From the NCBI RefSeq assembly GCF_000006565.2, contig NC_031473.1, positions 310,001 to 374,000 of the forward strand: a stretch of 64,000 nt of DNA, in the 5' to 3' direction. A model generated the notes under the pieces. It searched no databases. It saw nothing but the letters and a program-made list of their open reading frames with translations, and had not been told where the DNA came from. Position 1 is the first letter of the stretch. Each line of letters starts with the position of its first letter. Both the position numbers and the translations under genes were made by a program. This DNA comes from Toxoplasma gondii ME49. Taxonomy: Eukaryota; Apicomplexa; Conoidasida; Eucoccidiorida; Sarcocystidae. This document shows, in pieces, positions 31,222-43,900 of the stretch.

Positions 31222-33136
31222 TTTGCATGCAGTCCACATCGAAGAAGCTCCAGCGAGAAGACCCGTCGTCGGATCGTACAAGGCACAGCAGCAAACGGCA
31301 GCAGTGACCCACGACTGCATGACCTCCAGGACGCGTTCGCACCATGTGAAAAAGGCCCACAAGCCGCTCTCATCTCTGACGTCATTCGGAAAACACAGTG
31401 TCACACATGGAGAAGCACCATGACGTGAGACAGAGAAAGATCTTGTCTCAACGGGCGAGTGCTCCGCAATGACAAACTGGAAAACTCAGGTCGAACACAG
31501 AGACTGCAGCATCTGGAAACTGAACATAACTTCAGCTGAGACACATACCCCACCTGCACATCTGCACACACACATATTTAAATAGCCACTATATAAATGG
31601 ATTTACAAGTTGCCTGCGAAAAGGAATTGCGAATATAATAGGGCAGAAACAGTGCATCAACTGCAGCTTCGGGTCCTGTGTGCTGCAGCCATCTGGTCTT
31701 TTCTCGGCGGGCAGTCGTTTTTCTCCGCTCCGCTTACGTCTCTCGTTCTTTTTCTGCAGCGCTGCTGACTTCTCCCTTCTCCGAGCTTGCACGCTCTTCA
31801 CAGGCGCGTTTGCTCTCGCCTCTCTGGTGTTTGTGGGTCGACTCTGAGGCGCGGTTTCTTTGCTCGGCGAGGACGCCCTTTGCAGCAGAGCGAGGCTCTC
31901 CTTCACGACGCGCAAATGGCGCAGCCACGAAGAAGGCCGCAGCTGAGGACACAGCCAAGGCGCGTCCAAGAGCGAGGCCTGCGAGATGGAGGAGCACGAG
32001 TGTGTGGACTGCCGACAGACCCGTCTCGACACAGTAGTTGAGGAAAAGCGGAAAATACAGATGACCTGCAACGTGGGTGAACGTGAGACGTGAACGCTCC
32101 AAAGCCAGACACAGAAGCGTGTCTGCGAAAAAGAACGCGAAAGTTCCCGGGGCCACCAAAGACACCACGGCCCGAGTCACAGGCCTGTAATTGGACGGCA
32201 GGCGAAAGAGTGGCGACAGGAACGTCGACGCGTCCTCTTTAACCTGAGAAGAAACATCGAAATAGGAAAATCAGGCACACACATAGACTGGGATATGCAT
32301 GTTTGAGATAATCGCTGAAGAACGGTTGCCTCGCCTATCCTAGCTTAGTGTTGCAAGCTGGGAAACGCGAAACCCAATTTCAGAGAAATGAGGATGCCTC
32401 TCCAGGTGTTTTTGCCTGCGTTTCACGACAGTTTTTACTTCTTCCTTTGATTAGCTTGCTCTGTGTACTGGATCTAAAGCACTGAGCTACGCATTACCCC
32501 TCTGTCGATCTCTGCATGCGTTCGTCTGGTTTTTTTCTGCCCTTTCCCTCGCCTGTTGCAAATATGAGGCACACGACGGCCTGTCCTGCGCTTTAGCGTG
32601 ATAGAAGTACGCCACTCTGTCCACACACAAACAACAACTGCTCGAGAAGGCGCGGGTCGACAGCTAGCCCTCCTTCGCGATTCCTTTGTGTATCTTCATC
32701 TCAGTAGCACGCGCTGTTCCGTTCTGCCTTCCCCTTGGGGTGTCTCGAAGGTCGGGGAACATACCAGAGCGGAGAGTGCCAGGAAAGCGACGAAGCTAAC
32801 GACGGCGTTCCAGATCATGTAGACCAGAGAGGGGGTGGAACCCGGCGCCGAGCACCTTTTGCTGTCGCGTTTGCCGTCGGCGTGAGCCTGTTGTCCGTGA
32901 GCATTCTTCATCCGTTTCGCAGACTTGAAGAGAAGGGAAAGAGAGACCAAAGTTGCAAGGTAGACAACAGCGCCTGCCCAGAGATAGCGAGAGCAGAATG
33001 CTGCGACTTGGGAGCTGCGCCTGGGGTCTTCCCAGTACCCCAGGTGCAGCCAAGCTGTCTGCTCGGGCCTCCCTCCTAGGGTCCTTCGGAGCAAATCGCG
33101 CACCCATAGGGCGGCGATTTCTGTGAGAAGTGCCAT
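31216..33136 (-). CDS. TLC-domain-like multi-membrane protein
   Basis: Predicted exons (minus): 33136-32765, 32243-31738 and 31375 to the TAG at 31216, giving 345 residues. The start ATG at 33136 has a good context (GCGATGG). The order of features resembles TLC (TRAM/LAG1/CLN8) proteins of the TLCD type: a helix near residue 45-60, a Lys-rich loop, then VYMIWNAVVS, a variable segment, GTFAFFFADTLLCLA, THVAGH where the family often has HH, and further hydrophobic helices. A charged insertion of about 50 residues follows the fifth helix. TLC proteins act in ER or plasma membranes in lipid synthesis or sensing; a role here is inferred only. The stop TAG forms part of a splice donor (TGgtaggt), and splicing from 31220 to 30573 would join this protein in phase to the desaturase. 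The family assignment is moderate because identity is weak by eye. Confidence 0.62.
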
Positions 33137-35648
33137 CGCGAATCGAGAGCTGAACGGTGAAAACTCCAGAATTTTCGCTGCTGCGATTGTGCGAGTACTA
33201 ACAAGGCGGCGGTGCGACGAGACACCTCGTGCGTTGTGCCCGGCGGCGAACAACAAACACTCCGCTACGGATGTAGATAAGCGACAATGGGAAAATACGC
33301 AGTAAGCAAGCGAAGGCGTTCACCTTTCTTTTGGGAAATAGGCTGCATGGCTCCCCACAACCCCCGACGGTTCTTGCCACACAAACTCGGGGTCTGCGGC
33401 GGCGAGCCAACACCCGAAAAGCGCTTCCGTTTCTCTCCAGCACGGCAAATTGTCTCCGGTGGTAGCAGTTGCCGGTGCAGTTAGAGAAAAGGTGGCTGGA
33501 AAGAAAACATGGAGTTAGAGGCGGAAAGATCGACTGCGCGTTTCCGTTGCGGTTGCTGGTGCGACGTGTCAGGGTACGGACAACGGCACCGCCGGCTAGC
33601 CTGGGCAAACACAACGGGTGAAAGATTCAAATTTCACTCCGAGTTCGCCCTGCTCAAAAACACAGAAACACAAAACGCGGAAAAGCGAACTGAGACCGCA
33701 GCCTACGGTAGCGATGGGCCTCACAAGGCAGACAGCCGGCTATCGGCGTTGGAGTGGCGGGACCGAGACGGGGAAACCCGGCTGGACTAGACTAAATGAG
33801 AAGTCGAGTGTGTGTGGAAACAGCAGCCTAACCCGCACGCGGAAACAACTTGTTGGACCCAATTGGGCGCAGATATAGCAGCCAACGCCGTAGTGAAACG
33901 CCCGACAGCCAAAAACTCGTGGCCGAGCACCAACCGCCTTTATCGTCGTCTTCGAGGTGAAGACAACGAGCAAACATGCACAGAGAACAGGAAGAATGGC
34001 ACCGACTTCGTTCTCGTCTCCATTGCCGTTTCTGAGCGTGTCTCACGCCATGTCCGCAAAGAATATCGTCTTTTTTAGCCCGAGGCTCTCGCAGTTTCGT
34101 GCCTACAATCCGCATAGGCTGGCAACTTTGCACTTGAACCAGCTCTAAGGCGGGCGCCGTGGCAGCCTGCTGCTTTTCGGTGCCCCCGAAACAGAACCTC
34201 TTGTGGGGCAGGAAACATCGCACTACAGGTCTGAGACAGTTCATCCAGCCAATCTCAAGGGAGGGGTTGGCGGTCCGAGATGCCACAATTTAGGATTGAA
34301 GATGCATGTCAGTTACACATGTTTCGTCTGCGCCATCGAGGGCCTGACGAGCACGCTTGACCACCCCGGAGACAGGACCGTGTGTGAGAGTGATGATGGG
34401 CCGCATTCCTCGGTGCTCTGTGAAGTTTATCTATTACGATGTAGATGTCAGGAAAAACACCCCGATGGTCTACGTTTACTTAAACCGGCGCATGCCAGAT
34501 GCCCGCTCTACTGTCAAAATCACCAGACGTCTTACGTGTGAATCTGTGCATTAAACCTGAAGAGTTTTTCTCGCTTGTCTTAGGGGGAGTGTAGCTCCGT
34601 TGCCCAAAACTGTCTGGAGCCACATGGTTCAGCCCATTGCGGAATCGGCAAGCGTGGTACGTATGAGTGAAGTACAAGTGTCGAGTGCCAGGGGAATCGA
34701 AGTTGCGTTGTTTGCCGGTAGGTGTCTTCCGATGTGGCCCAAGTTCCGAGCAGACACTCCTCAACAGACAGCGAGAGCCCAGCAGGCTTGTGCCTGTTTC
34801 CCCATGTGCCGCAGCTCCGTGCTAGGGAATGCCTCACAGTCTTAGCTGCGGGCGAAGCCGAGCAGAGATAATGGCGCAATGCCTTGCTTGTGCGCTTGGC
34901 GGTGCATGACAGAGCATTCTTCAAACTACAGTAATCTTGCATGGTAAACCAACAAAACTGCGGAGCAAAGGCCGCGACCGGAGGGTGTTTGTTGCAAGCA
35001 TCGCCTCACAGGAAGGCAAACGGCGGCCCGTGATGACGCGTGGAGCCGTACTTCCAAATGGCACTTGGCCATTCTTTGCAAACTGCCGTAAAACAGCAGC
35101 GCACATTGCGTACGATGGACATGTTGGTCAGCACGAGATAGGGCTTCTACGATAATGTATCTCAATAGGAGGGCGGACACGAAACACATATCAGGGTAAA
35201 ATTGTGCAACTAGCAACACATCTGAGGCTTGGGGTGGTGTTGTATTGTCACTGGGCGCTAGTTTAGTGGACGAGCAGCCCGTGCCGTGCGGCCACAAATC
35301 AAGTGACCAGCGCAAGTACCCACAGTGATGGTGACTTAATCACTTACGGCTCTCGGCCAACCGCTTGCGACCTCCGATTCAAGCAACCAGAGAGTTAAAA
35401 ACAGGCGCATAAATGTTGGCAATATGTTTGGATGCACCGTCCCATCGACTCAACACGAGAACGAAGGCTAAAAAGCCTTTGAGTGAGGCGCTGCTTCCAG
35501 AGCGGCGTCTGATTCACGAAACTGTAATCGCGACGTAGGGGGTCGTCAGAAAGCGGAACCAGTTGTGTATTTCGTGAGAGACTGGGGAGGATCAGCGTCA
35601 CAGTCGCCCTTCGACGTCTGTTTGTGATAAACGCCGTCGCGGCTTTGC
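33137..35648. other. Intergenic region upstream of the TLC gene
   Basis: This 2.5 kb lies between two minus-strand genes: the EF-hand stop at 35649 and the TLC start at 33136. It should hold the EF-hand 3' UTR and the TLC promoter. ORFs are short (up to 152 codons) with no family motifs or splice support. No TA microsatellite is seen. Confidence 0.5.
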
Positions 35649-37857
35649 TCACTTTTTCTTTTTCCCTTTGCGTTTTTTCTTGCCTCCGACGGGCTCAATT
35701 GGTACTTTGGAGAACAGAAGGTCGTTGACAAACTTCCGGTAGTCAAATCTACCGTCTTTCATCGCTCGTGCCTCGAGCATGAAGTACGCGAACTCAGACT
35801 CTGACAGGGGGTCAGGTACATCTTCAGCTCCTCCCCCCTCGGTACCACACAACAACGCCTGTAGCCGGGCAACATCAACGATGCCGCTACTGTCCACGTC
35901 CATCAAAGCAAAGGCCTCAACAACTTTTCTTTTCTGCACAGTACTAGCTTCCACTTCCTGACAAAAGACATAATAATGCAAATGGGGACTGTCAAATCTC
36001 AAAACCGGTGTCGATGACACCATGCAGCTGCAAGAACAGTCACAAGCTGCTGTTCGGTGGTGGGGTTGCGGTGCCACTTAGTTCAAGTAATTGTATAAAA
36101 AATAGAAAAATGTACATTGTGCAAACAGACTGCGACACTGGCACCGTGGTGACCACAACTGTTTGATCGGAGCTGCCTGCCGCCTCTGGACGGGCAAAGA
36201 AGGCTCAGGATCTCTATGAGATGTTGCAACGGGTCTTGCGAGCGAACTTGACAGCCAGAGACAGTTAACTGCTTGCTCCGTTGGTGTCGAAACAGGAGAA
36301 ACAGATTCCCGGTCGAAAATATATTCTCTTGAGAGGATCAGTTGTTTGGTCCAAATCGTGAAGACTTTTTCACGTGCTGATATACATTCCCTGTGTGTGA
36401 AGAGCAGTTCGTGCTTTCCAGACAAAAAAGTCTTCCGACGTACCTCGACGAGCTGAATAAGGTCGTCCTCGTTGAGACCGTTTTTATAGTCGACATCATA
36501 GTCATCCATTGCTTGTTGAAGTTCTTCTTCCGTGAGGTGGTACCTAACAGAATAATTCTCAAAGAAGCCGCAACTTCATCGGGGAATTCTTGTGCCTGAC
36601 CGAAGAACAAACCGTTTACCAAGCGGTCGCTTCTTTGGGAAACACTTTGAAAACGGAAGACTGAACCGACAACCGCTTGCGCGGCTCTGGAGCCATCTGT
36701 GGAACCTATAAAAAGGAATGGCAGTTGAAAGGTGCTTGTTCCCAGTCCCTATGGGATCTGGTAGAAACATTTATGGGAGGAGTGAAGCGTAACCAGTAGA
36801 GAGTGGATGGAGTGGTGTGAAAAGTGTCACGTTTGGATCCAGAGCCCTTGTCTTTTCCATGCCTCTCCTGAATCGGACTACAAAGAACTCCGATACTGCT
36901 CCTGTTGTGACACACACACCTCGCGCACTTTTTTCTCCTAGATGAGCTCTTACGTTGGGAATTGCTGCGTGGCACTACTTTGGCGTATCGTTTCAGATAT
37001 CTGCGAACCCAAATATCCACGATTTTATCTGTTTGCCTACCTATTGGTACGTGGGGTCACGTACAAAAGTAGTCTGTGACATGTGTGAAGGAACTTTATG
37101 TATCCATACAAGCTGTTTCCTCACACGTAATTCCAGGATTCACTCTCATTAGCAGTGTGGTTCGCAATCATTTCTGAACAGTCACGGGAGGCCACCCCGC
37201 CCCTCTCTACGGTTGTCTTCTTTGTGCGATCCAGTCGGTGCCTTGCAGTTGACTCACCCGAGTGTATTAAGCAGAGCACAAATCTGGTTCGGGTCGAGCA
37301 GACCTTTTGCTTCTACATCAATCTCATTGAAAAGGGCACGCGTAGAGGCCACCTGAAACGTAGATGCCAAAGAGCCGATCCTGTCGGAAAAGGTGATCAC
37401 GATGCACGGGCGCAGCAGCTGAGTCAGACATTTTTTGTTGATAGACCTATATCGAACGACCCTCGCAAAATCCTGTTTTTTCGCTCACCTGCTCGTCAGT
37501 CAGGACGGTTTGTCTCATGCGACAGACCATGCCATCGTAGGCTGCCCCAACGCTTATCTTCGGCGCGTATACATGTGGAAGGTTAGCACCTGGCAACGAT
37601 GGCTCGGCTGCCGCAATCGACTGAGGTCTCTCTGCAGCTCCTGTCGCGCTCTCACTCTCCTCCGGCCTGCCGGAGACCTCACCGCCACTGTCAACACTGT
37701 TAGGCGCGACGGTGGTCAGATCCTGTAAGTCAAGGCGATGGGGGTCTGCATGACGGCTTCCAGAATCAGATGTAACAAAGCCATGCGACGTGGTGATGTC
37801 TCTAGAGGAATCATCCTCTGAGAGGCGACCCGAGTCTCCAATCTGACAAGTTTCCAT
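35649..37857 (-). CDS. Calmodulin-like EF-hand protein with N-terminal extension and Lys-rich tail
   Basis: Predicted exons (minus): 37857-37489, 37352-37258, 36543-36444, 35957-35649. All are in phase, giving 290 residues. Residues 1-115 are acidic, Ser/Thr-rich and without a recognised fold. LTDEQ (119-123) opens a calmodulin-type core. EF1 loop DVEAKGLLDPNQ (135-146) ends in Gln. EF2 loop DVDYKNGLNEDD (171-182, preceded by DDY) has Asn-Gly in place of Gly at position 6. EF3 DVDSSGIVDVAR (208-219) keeps the ligands at 1, 3, 5 and 9 but has Arg at 12. EF4 is degenerate (KDGRFDY). So calcium binding is likely weak or restricted to one or two sites. The protein ends in GGKKKRKGKKKK, a possible membrane- or nucleic-acid-binding patch. 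It is calmodulin/centrin/myosin-light-chain-like; which of these cannot be decided. Adjacent exons fuse cleanly at LNTLG|YHLTEEEL, which supports the model. Confidence 0.85.
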
Positions 37858-40800
37858 GGCGAACGGTGCACTGCATGTTGCGTAAGAAACATGCGTTGTA
37901 TTTCGACAAGACTAATCGCTGATATCAATCTGTAGAAGTTCTTTGATGGCTTTCAGTACCTTCTTTTACACCGCGAGGCACTAGAGGGAGACCTGGACCG
38001 TCAGGCGGCGACTCTAGCAAACACGAGGGCTGCCGGGGTCCTCTGGCTCTGCGGCTTTCAAAATTTGGAACGTGGTGCGAACTGGAGGGACAAACTATCT
38101 GACCTAGTAGAGTGACTTCATTTCAAACAGAATCAATTCCGTATCGTATGGAGACTGTGTTGCGCTACTTTCTGCAAATCCTAGAGCAAATGGCTGTTTT
38201 GAGAAAGCCCTCCAAGCTGTTGTTTCTTTCAGTGCTGTGAGCGACTGTTCTGGTATCTCACGTTTTGTTGTGACGGCCTCGTCTTCACGAAACGTTCTGT
38301 TGATACGAAGAAAGCTACACATCAGAAAGGGAGAGAATGTATAGTTTTCTCCGACCCCATGGCAATGCTTCTCAACGCTCACTGAGAACCAGCTCCACAA
38401 CAGAGCTCCATTTTCTTCCCAAACAGGCATTCCTCTAAGGAAGCCTCCGAAATTGGATGCTCAGAATCAAAGCGTTCCCCAGCTTCACAACACTCTTCCC
38501 CACCGAGACAGGAAAATGCGCATGCGTGCTTGTTCGTGGGGCCGTTTTCGCCTGGAGATAGAGGCAAGCTTAAAATCTTTTTACACAGCCTGCGGATTGA
38601 CTCGATGACTACATCTGAAACAAATCAATGGGAAAATTCAGGGAAGTTGTAGCGAACGATGTCACCGTGATGTGATGCTCGCACAGTGTGCGAGTCACTT
38701 CCGTTTCGATGGCCGAGAAGTCGGTTTTGGGGGCAGGTGACTGGTCGATCTAGATCTTCAGTTGCGGAACCCGCGATAGAAGCCTCGACATTCTCCAGCC
38801 TGTGTTCGGAATGAACCGCCCGAAGTACCTCGTCTAATCAGAGAGGGCATCTGTGTCGGAAGCACACTGGCATACAAGATACCGTCCCGCTGTCAGTTCC
38901 TGAGCTTCTGGTGCACATTGAAGAAGCTGCAGTATGGGGCCAGCTGCCTTCGATTCCGTGATACTGTAGTGTCTTCCAAGCACTGGACACTCCTGATAGT
39001 TACGTTAGTCAAAGCTGAGAACCACAGATAGCTTGCAACCGAATTCTGTTAAAGATGTGTCGTCATGTAGCCACCGCTCTCTCTGCCGACAGATACCTGG
39101 GCAAACCGTTAGAGAACCGTCTAGAAGAAGTGGTCATACGAAAGGCAAGTGAACTTCGAAGAGCGGCCTAAAACATGCAGACTAGTTCTTGGTATTGAAC
39201 CGGAAAAGTTGATGCGAATGTCTTCTTTGAAACGCATCCGTTCATTGGAGGTCACAAGTGCAGGTTGTAGTGTTGCACGGGGCTTGGCAACAAAGCAGCT
39301 TTCGTTCGTTCCCGCTGCCTATCGGGTACTCATTTCGTTCAACTGAAGATGCGTGAAGCTCTTTGCTGTGTTTTACTCCTACAACACCATTTCTGATTGT
39401 AGTTATGAAACTGATACATCGTGCTCTCAAAATCCGTCGATTCATCTATACTGACTACTCATTGCTACTTGTGACGTGAAGCAAACGTAGATGAGACCGT
39501 CAAGGCAAATACAAGTACAATACTGACGTGTGTGATCAGGTACACGGATTTCACACTCAGAAAGTCCCCGCTCCTTTCATGCTGTTTTACAACGAAATTT
39601 TTCAACACAACGAGTCTGGCGTCATGGCTATCAAACGCCTAGCCCCTCACACAATCGCGTAGCTGATATTAACGTTGTTCCATGGTGAGTCCGTGTGTGA
39701 ACGAGAAGGAAAGCTGTTGTCTACCTAAAACTCCTGTTCAACAAAACTCTTTTTTCAGAAGACATATGTTTGCACGTACCTCGTACCTCAACTCCAGGGT
39801 GGCTAAATCCCCAGCTAAACATACGCGTTTTGTGCGCACTCAGAAACAGATAGCACACTCGCGCTACAAGCCACACCAAAAAAGGACATCCGCCAGTGGG
39901 AAAAAGAAGCAACAGAAATGCTTCAGCAGCCTGCTACGGGCGAAGATGGCTTTTTTTGCTGTAGTTTCGGGTGAAGCAACCGAACAGTGTTCATCTAAAA
40001 GAAAAGCAGGTACTGTATTCCTCTGCTTGACCCTGACTGTTCAAACCTAAGAACGGTGCCAAGAACCAACCGTTTTCTAAACAGAGGTTGGGAAATTTAA
40101 TGTGACGTTCCCACTTTACCCCGCTTGCTCGTACCATGCTCTACTAGTTTAATTCTCTTCCCAGCTGCAACTAGTAGAGGACGAAATTGTGCGATTCCCA
40201 GTCTCAGTTCCCTTATTTTGAACGGTGATCCATGTGGCACACAGGAGACAATTTCACTTTCACCGGCGGTTGGTTTCTTGGCACTTTGCACTCGGTAACG
40301 TGTGTCTGCTTGTGTTCCTGCTCATGTTGCAACAGTACTTCAAGGCAGAAGGACTGTGAAAGTAAAAACGGTCGACGACCACCCTCGCTGAACAACGCGT
40401 CGATCTGCTGATACGTGAATCCCTTGATGCTAACGGCCGCTTGTGTTCATCTGTATGCTTTCTACTGCTGCTTATGGCGTCCAGTGAAATTCATAATAGC
40501 GCGGTCCCGTAAAACTCTATTCAAAAGACAGTATCTCCTGGCAATTCTACAAATCTGTTCAAGCGAAGTCCTACGGAGACGGTTTGTCGGAAATATTCCC
40601 CGTTCATTTTTTCGGGATGAGACCCTCGCTTTTTTGCCAGCAATTGGGACCGCTTTTTATTCCTCGACAGGTCCCTCCTCTAACTTCCCCTTCGGTGATA
40701 CCAGCAGAGAATGCTTTTGTTCCTCTGCTTCGCGGTCCACTAAGAATTTCCTCTTCGGGTGACCGTAGAGAAAAGAAATGTTTGCCCCAGGGAACGAGTC

Positions 40801-40995
40801 CATGCAAGACGTGTATGGCAGCAACGGTGGGTCTTGAAGGCGCAATCTCACAAACCCGGTTCTTATATACCAGACACACTTGAAACACGGAAATCGCTTC
40901 CCCTTCCCCACATGTGACCAGCTCTTTCGCTGCCATTCGGAGCAGGCATCGTTCCCCGCCAGAAGCGGGAATCAGGCAGGAGCTGTCTCTCGAAG
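37858..40995. other. Divergent intergenic region, EF-hand and Cys-rich gene promoters
   Basis: This 3.1 kb lies between two divergent starts. ORFs are short (up to 159 codons, mostly antisense to the region just before the next start) and lack motifs. No long repeat is evident. I see nothing that supports a gene. Confidence 0.5.
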
Positions 40996-43900
40996 ATGAA
41001 TCGCTTCGGGAAAATTGTGCTTTCTCTCCTTGCAACTGCCCTCGTTGTAATTCTTTCGGTAACCCTTGTGGTTGTGCTGACACGCGGCAGCAGCACTGCT
41101 TCCAGAACTCTTGACAGCCGGAGCGTCACTGACACAACTCATCCGCTGCAGCAGAACGAAGCTTCACGCCTACAAGAGGAGGTAGAAGACGAAGGAATAA
41201 ATGATTTTTCTAGGGGAAATGACAGGAAACTGCCACGTTCTGAAGACATCTGGGTCTCTGAGGGTGGTTTCTGCACCCGATATTATGGAGTAGGATCTGC
41301 TCTCCGAAGCCGGAAGCGCTGTCTGCTTCCTCTCATTTGCTACATACGTCATCCAGACGATGAAGCAGGTAACTGTGTCCCAGTTGGTCACGCAGAGGTC
41401 CTTGTGACATCACCGACCGACGCAGTTATATAGGTGCTGTATCGTCGGGAACCTATTTCATTTTTCAGTTGACAGCCCTTCAGGTTTGAGAGGCCTCCTC
41501 CTTCTCATCTACAGAAGATGATGCAAGTGTTTCATCACAGGATACTTTAGAAGCAACCCCCACATAAAAGGTCTCTTACAGTTTCTGTGTTCGAATGGAT
41601 GAATAGCGGTACCCGTGAAAGAGAGTCTTTTGTTCTGTTGTAGTCCTACATCCCCTGGGACCTTTTGCTGCTGTGTTTCACTTTCCGTCTCTCAAAAGAG
41701 AAGGCCTCCGTGACCAGAGAGTGTGCATGTTCAAGCCGTAAACAGCCTTTTGTGTGGGTTGTTTGTTTAGTAAACGAACTGGAAAGCACAAAGATCGCGC
41801 TCTGATTAAAAGGGCGCAACTGTTTCAATCGGCAGCCAGCACGGTTTTCAATCAGTCTGACACACAGCTGGCACACCGTGGACAGGCAGCACATTCCTGA
41901 GCCGGTCCGTGTCGACGGTGTTCGGTGGCGAAAAGACAAAGGTAGTCTGTCATGAACCACGAGTTCTGCTTGCATTCGGTGTGTCATTACAGGTATCTGC
42001 ATAGCGCCGTATTCCCTGCCAGCTGGAAGCGCTTGTCATGCGAGCCCCCATGTGTGTGCAACGGGGCTTCGGTGCACGGCCACCTCGCAGGTGTGCTCGC
42101 CAATTCTTGCCACGGGAGAACGATGCCTACCGGAGGAGTCCCATTTGTGTTCGTCTGGCGTCTGCCGCCTCCGCTCCATACCGGATTCCTCGGTGGGGCA
42201 GGTGAAACTTTTCAATGTCAGTTCGTCAGTCAGAGCTTTTGGATTGGCTGACGAAAGAGAGACACCTACGTACAGACAAGTGAGACTGCTGGCTTCTGCG
42301 CTTCGCCAGCATCCTCGCCTTCAACCCCTTTCTCCACAGCTTGGCGCACGAGAGGCGCCGCAACGACGTTTGCACAAACGTGGCAACACAGCACTGGCTT
42401 CGTTGCGACGGAACTCTCACCGTATGCCAGCAGACCAGACACAGCGAATCGACGCAGTCAAAGGCAGTATAGATTCATCTCGCCGTCTCAAATCGATCGG
42501 CCGTAGTGGAGTCGAGGGCGACTTCAGCAGCAGAGTAAAGACGAAAGCAGAAGAGACGGCAGATGGAGAGGTGCAGAAACACGATGAGGAAAGGCCCTTT
42601 TCTGAGGGTGGTGATAGGCACCGGAGGCGATTAGCGTCCCCGGGATATGTAGAGAACGAGTACTTTTGTGTAGAGGAGGCCAGTTGGGGACAGGCCTGTG
42701 ACGGCCTGTATGTGGTTTGCAAGTCGGAATGTGGAGTATGCTCGGAAAAAGGCATTTGCGAGCCCCTGTCGTCGACTCTAGGTTCGCATGAGTCAGAGGT
42801 GCTGCCTTCACAGATGGCGTTTCGTTCACTATCAGCCAATCGTCCTTCAGGGGTACAAAACGAAGCGTTTTTTCCGCTTCCAGGAGTACCAGCCAGGTCA
42901 CTTAGCCGACAAGGAAAAGGGGAAAAAGTCGATTCATTGTTTTCTCCAGACTCAGATGGCGTATCTGTGAGTAGCAGTGAGTCGTCTGCCTTCGAAGGTA
43001 CATCTCGGATCCTTCAGATTCCTCAGCGACAGATGTCCATACAGGAGACAGACGTGGCAGCAAAGGCACCTTCGTGGGGAAACGTACACCAAGAAAAAGA
43101 GGGAAGCTCAAACAGGTTCCTGCAGACCGTCCAGAACAAACAAGAGGCTGAGGGATGGGACCGAGGAAGAAAGGAGAGAACGAATCTTGACTTCGTCTTT
43201 AAGTACCGCTTCAACGGTCCTGGCAGATCCGAAGAGGAGCAGGAGGAGACAGAACCTGTCACGGCCCAGTCGCCTCTTCTCGAGGAACGAATTATGAAGA
43301 GCAATAGCCGCCAGGAAGGTGAAACCACAAGCGACAGTTCTGGGGAAAACGATGAGCAAGATGATGATGACGATGCTGAGGACATTGGAAACGAGAACAG
43401 CGACGAGGGAGTTCTTGACGGTCAACACTTCACAAATCAAGGGAAGAAGAAAAGGCTTTTCACAGCTAAACGGCCGATGTGCAGCAAGTCTTCTTCCTGT
43501 GGCGTTCCATCTCATCTCGCTTGGGCCAAATATCCGTCGTTTGATGCTTCTTCCAACAGCAAGAACTACAATATCCCCTGCGCTGCCGGGGCATCACAAC
43601 TGCTTGCGCCTCTCTTCAGCCAGCCGATACCTCAAGCTCTTCCCATGCCACCGCCTGTCGTGCCCGTCCCCTTCCCTTACCCAATCTCCACGCCTGTCCC
43701 CACTCCCGTTCCGACCCCGGTTCCGGCGCCAGTTCCGACCCCGGTTCCGGCGCCAGTTCCGACCCCGGTTCCGGCGCCAGTTCCGGCGCCAGTTCTGGCT
43801 CCTGTCTCCACTCCAGTGCAAACCGCCTTTCCTTCAATGATCGCTGCGCCTGGTCCCATGCCCCTGTCTGGATCTCTGCTTTCTGGGCAGATCCCTCCTC

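Noticed and set aside
43594..43859. Minus ORFs with GTGAGTGVGTG and NRGRNWRRN repeats
   Set aside because: They are antisense readings of the VPTPVPAP coding repeat.
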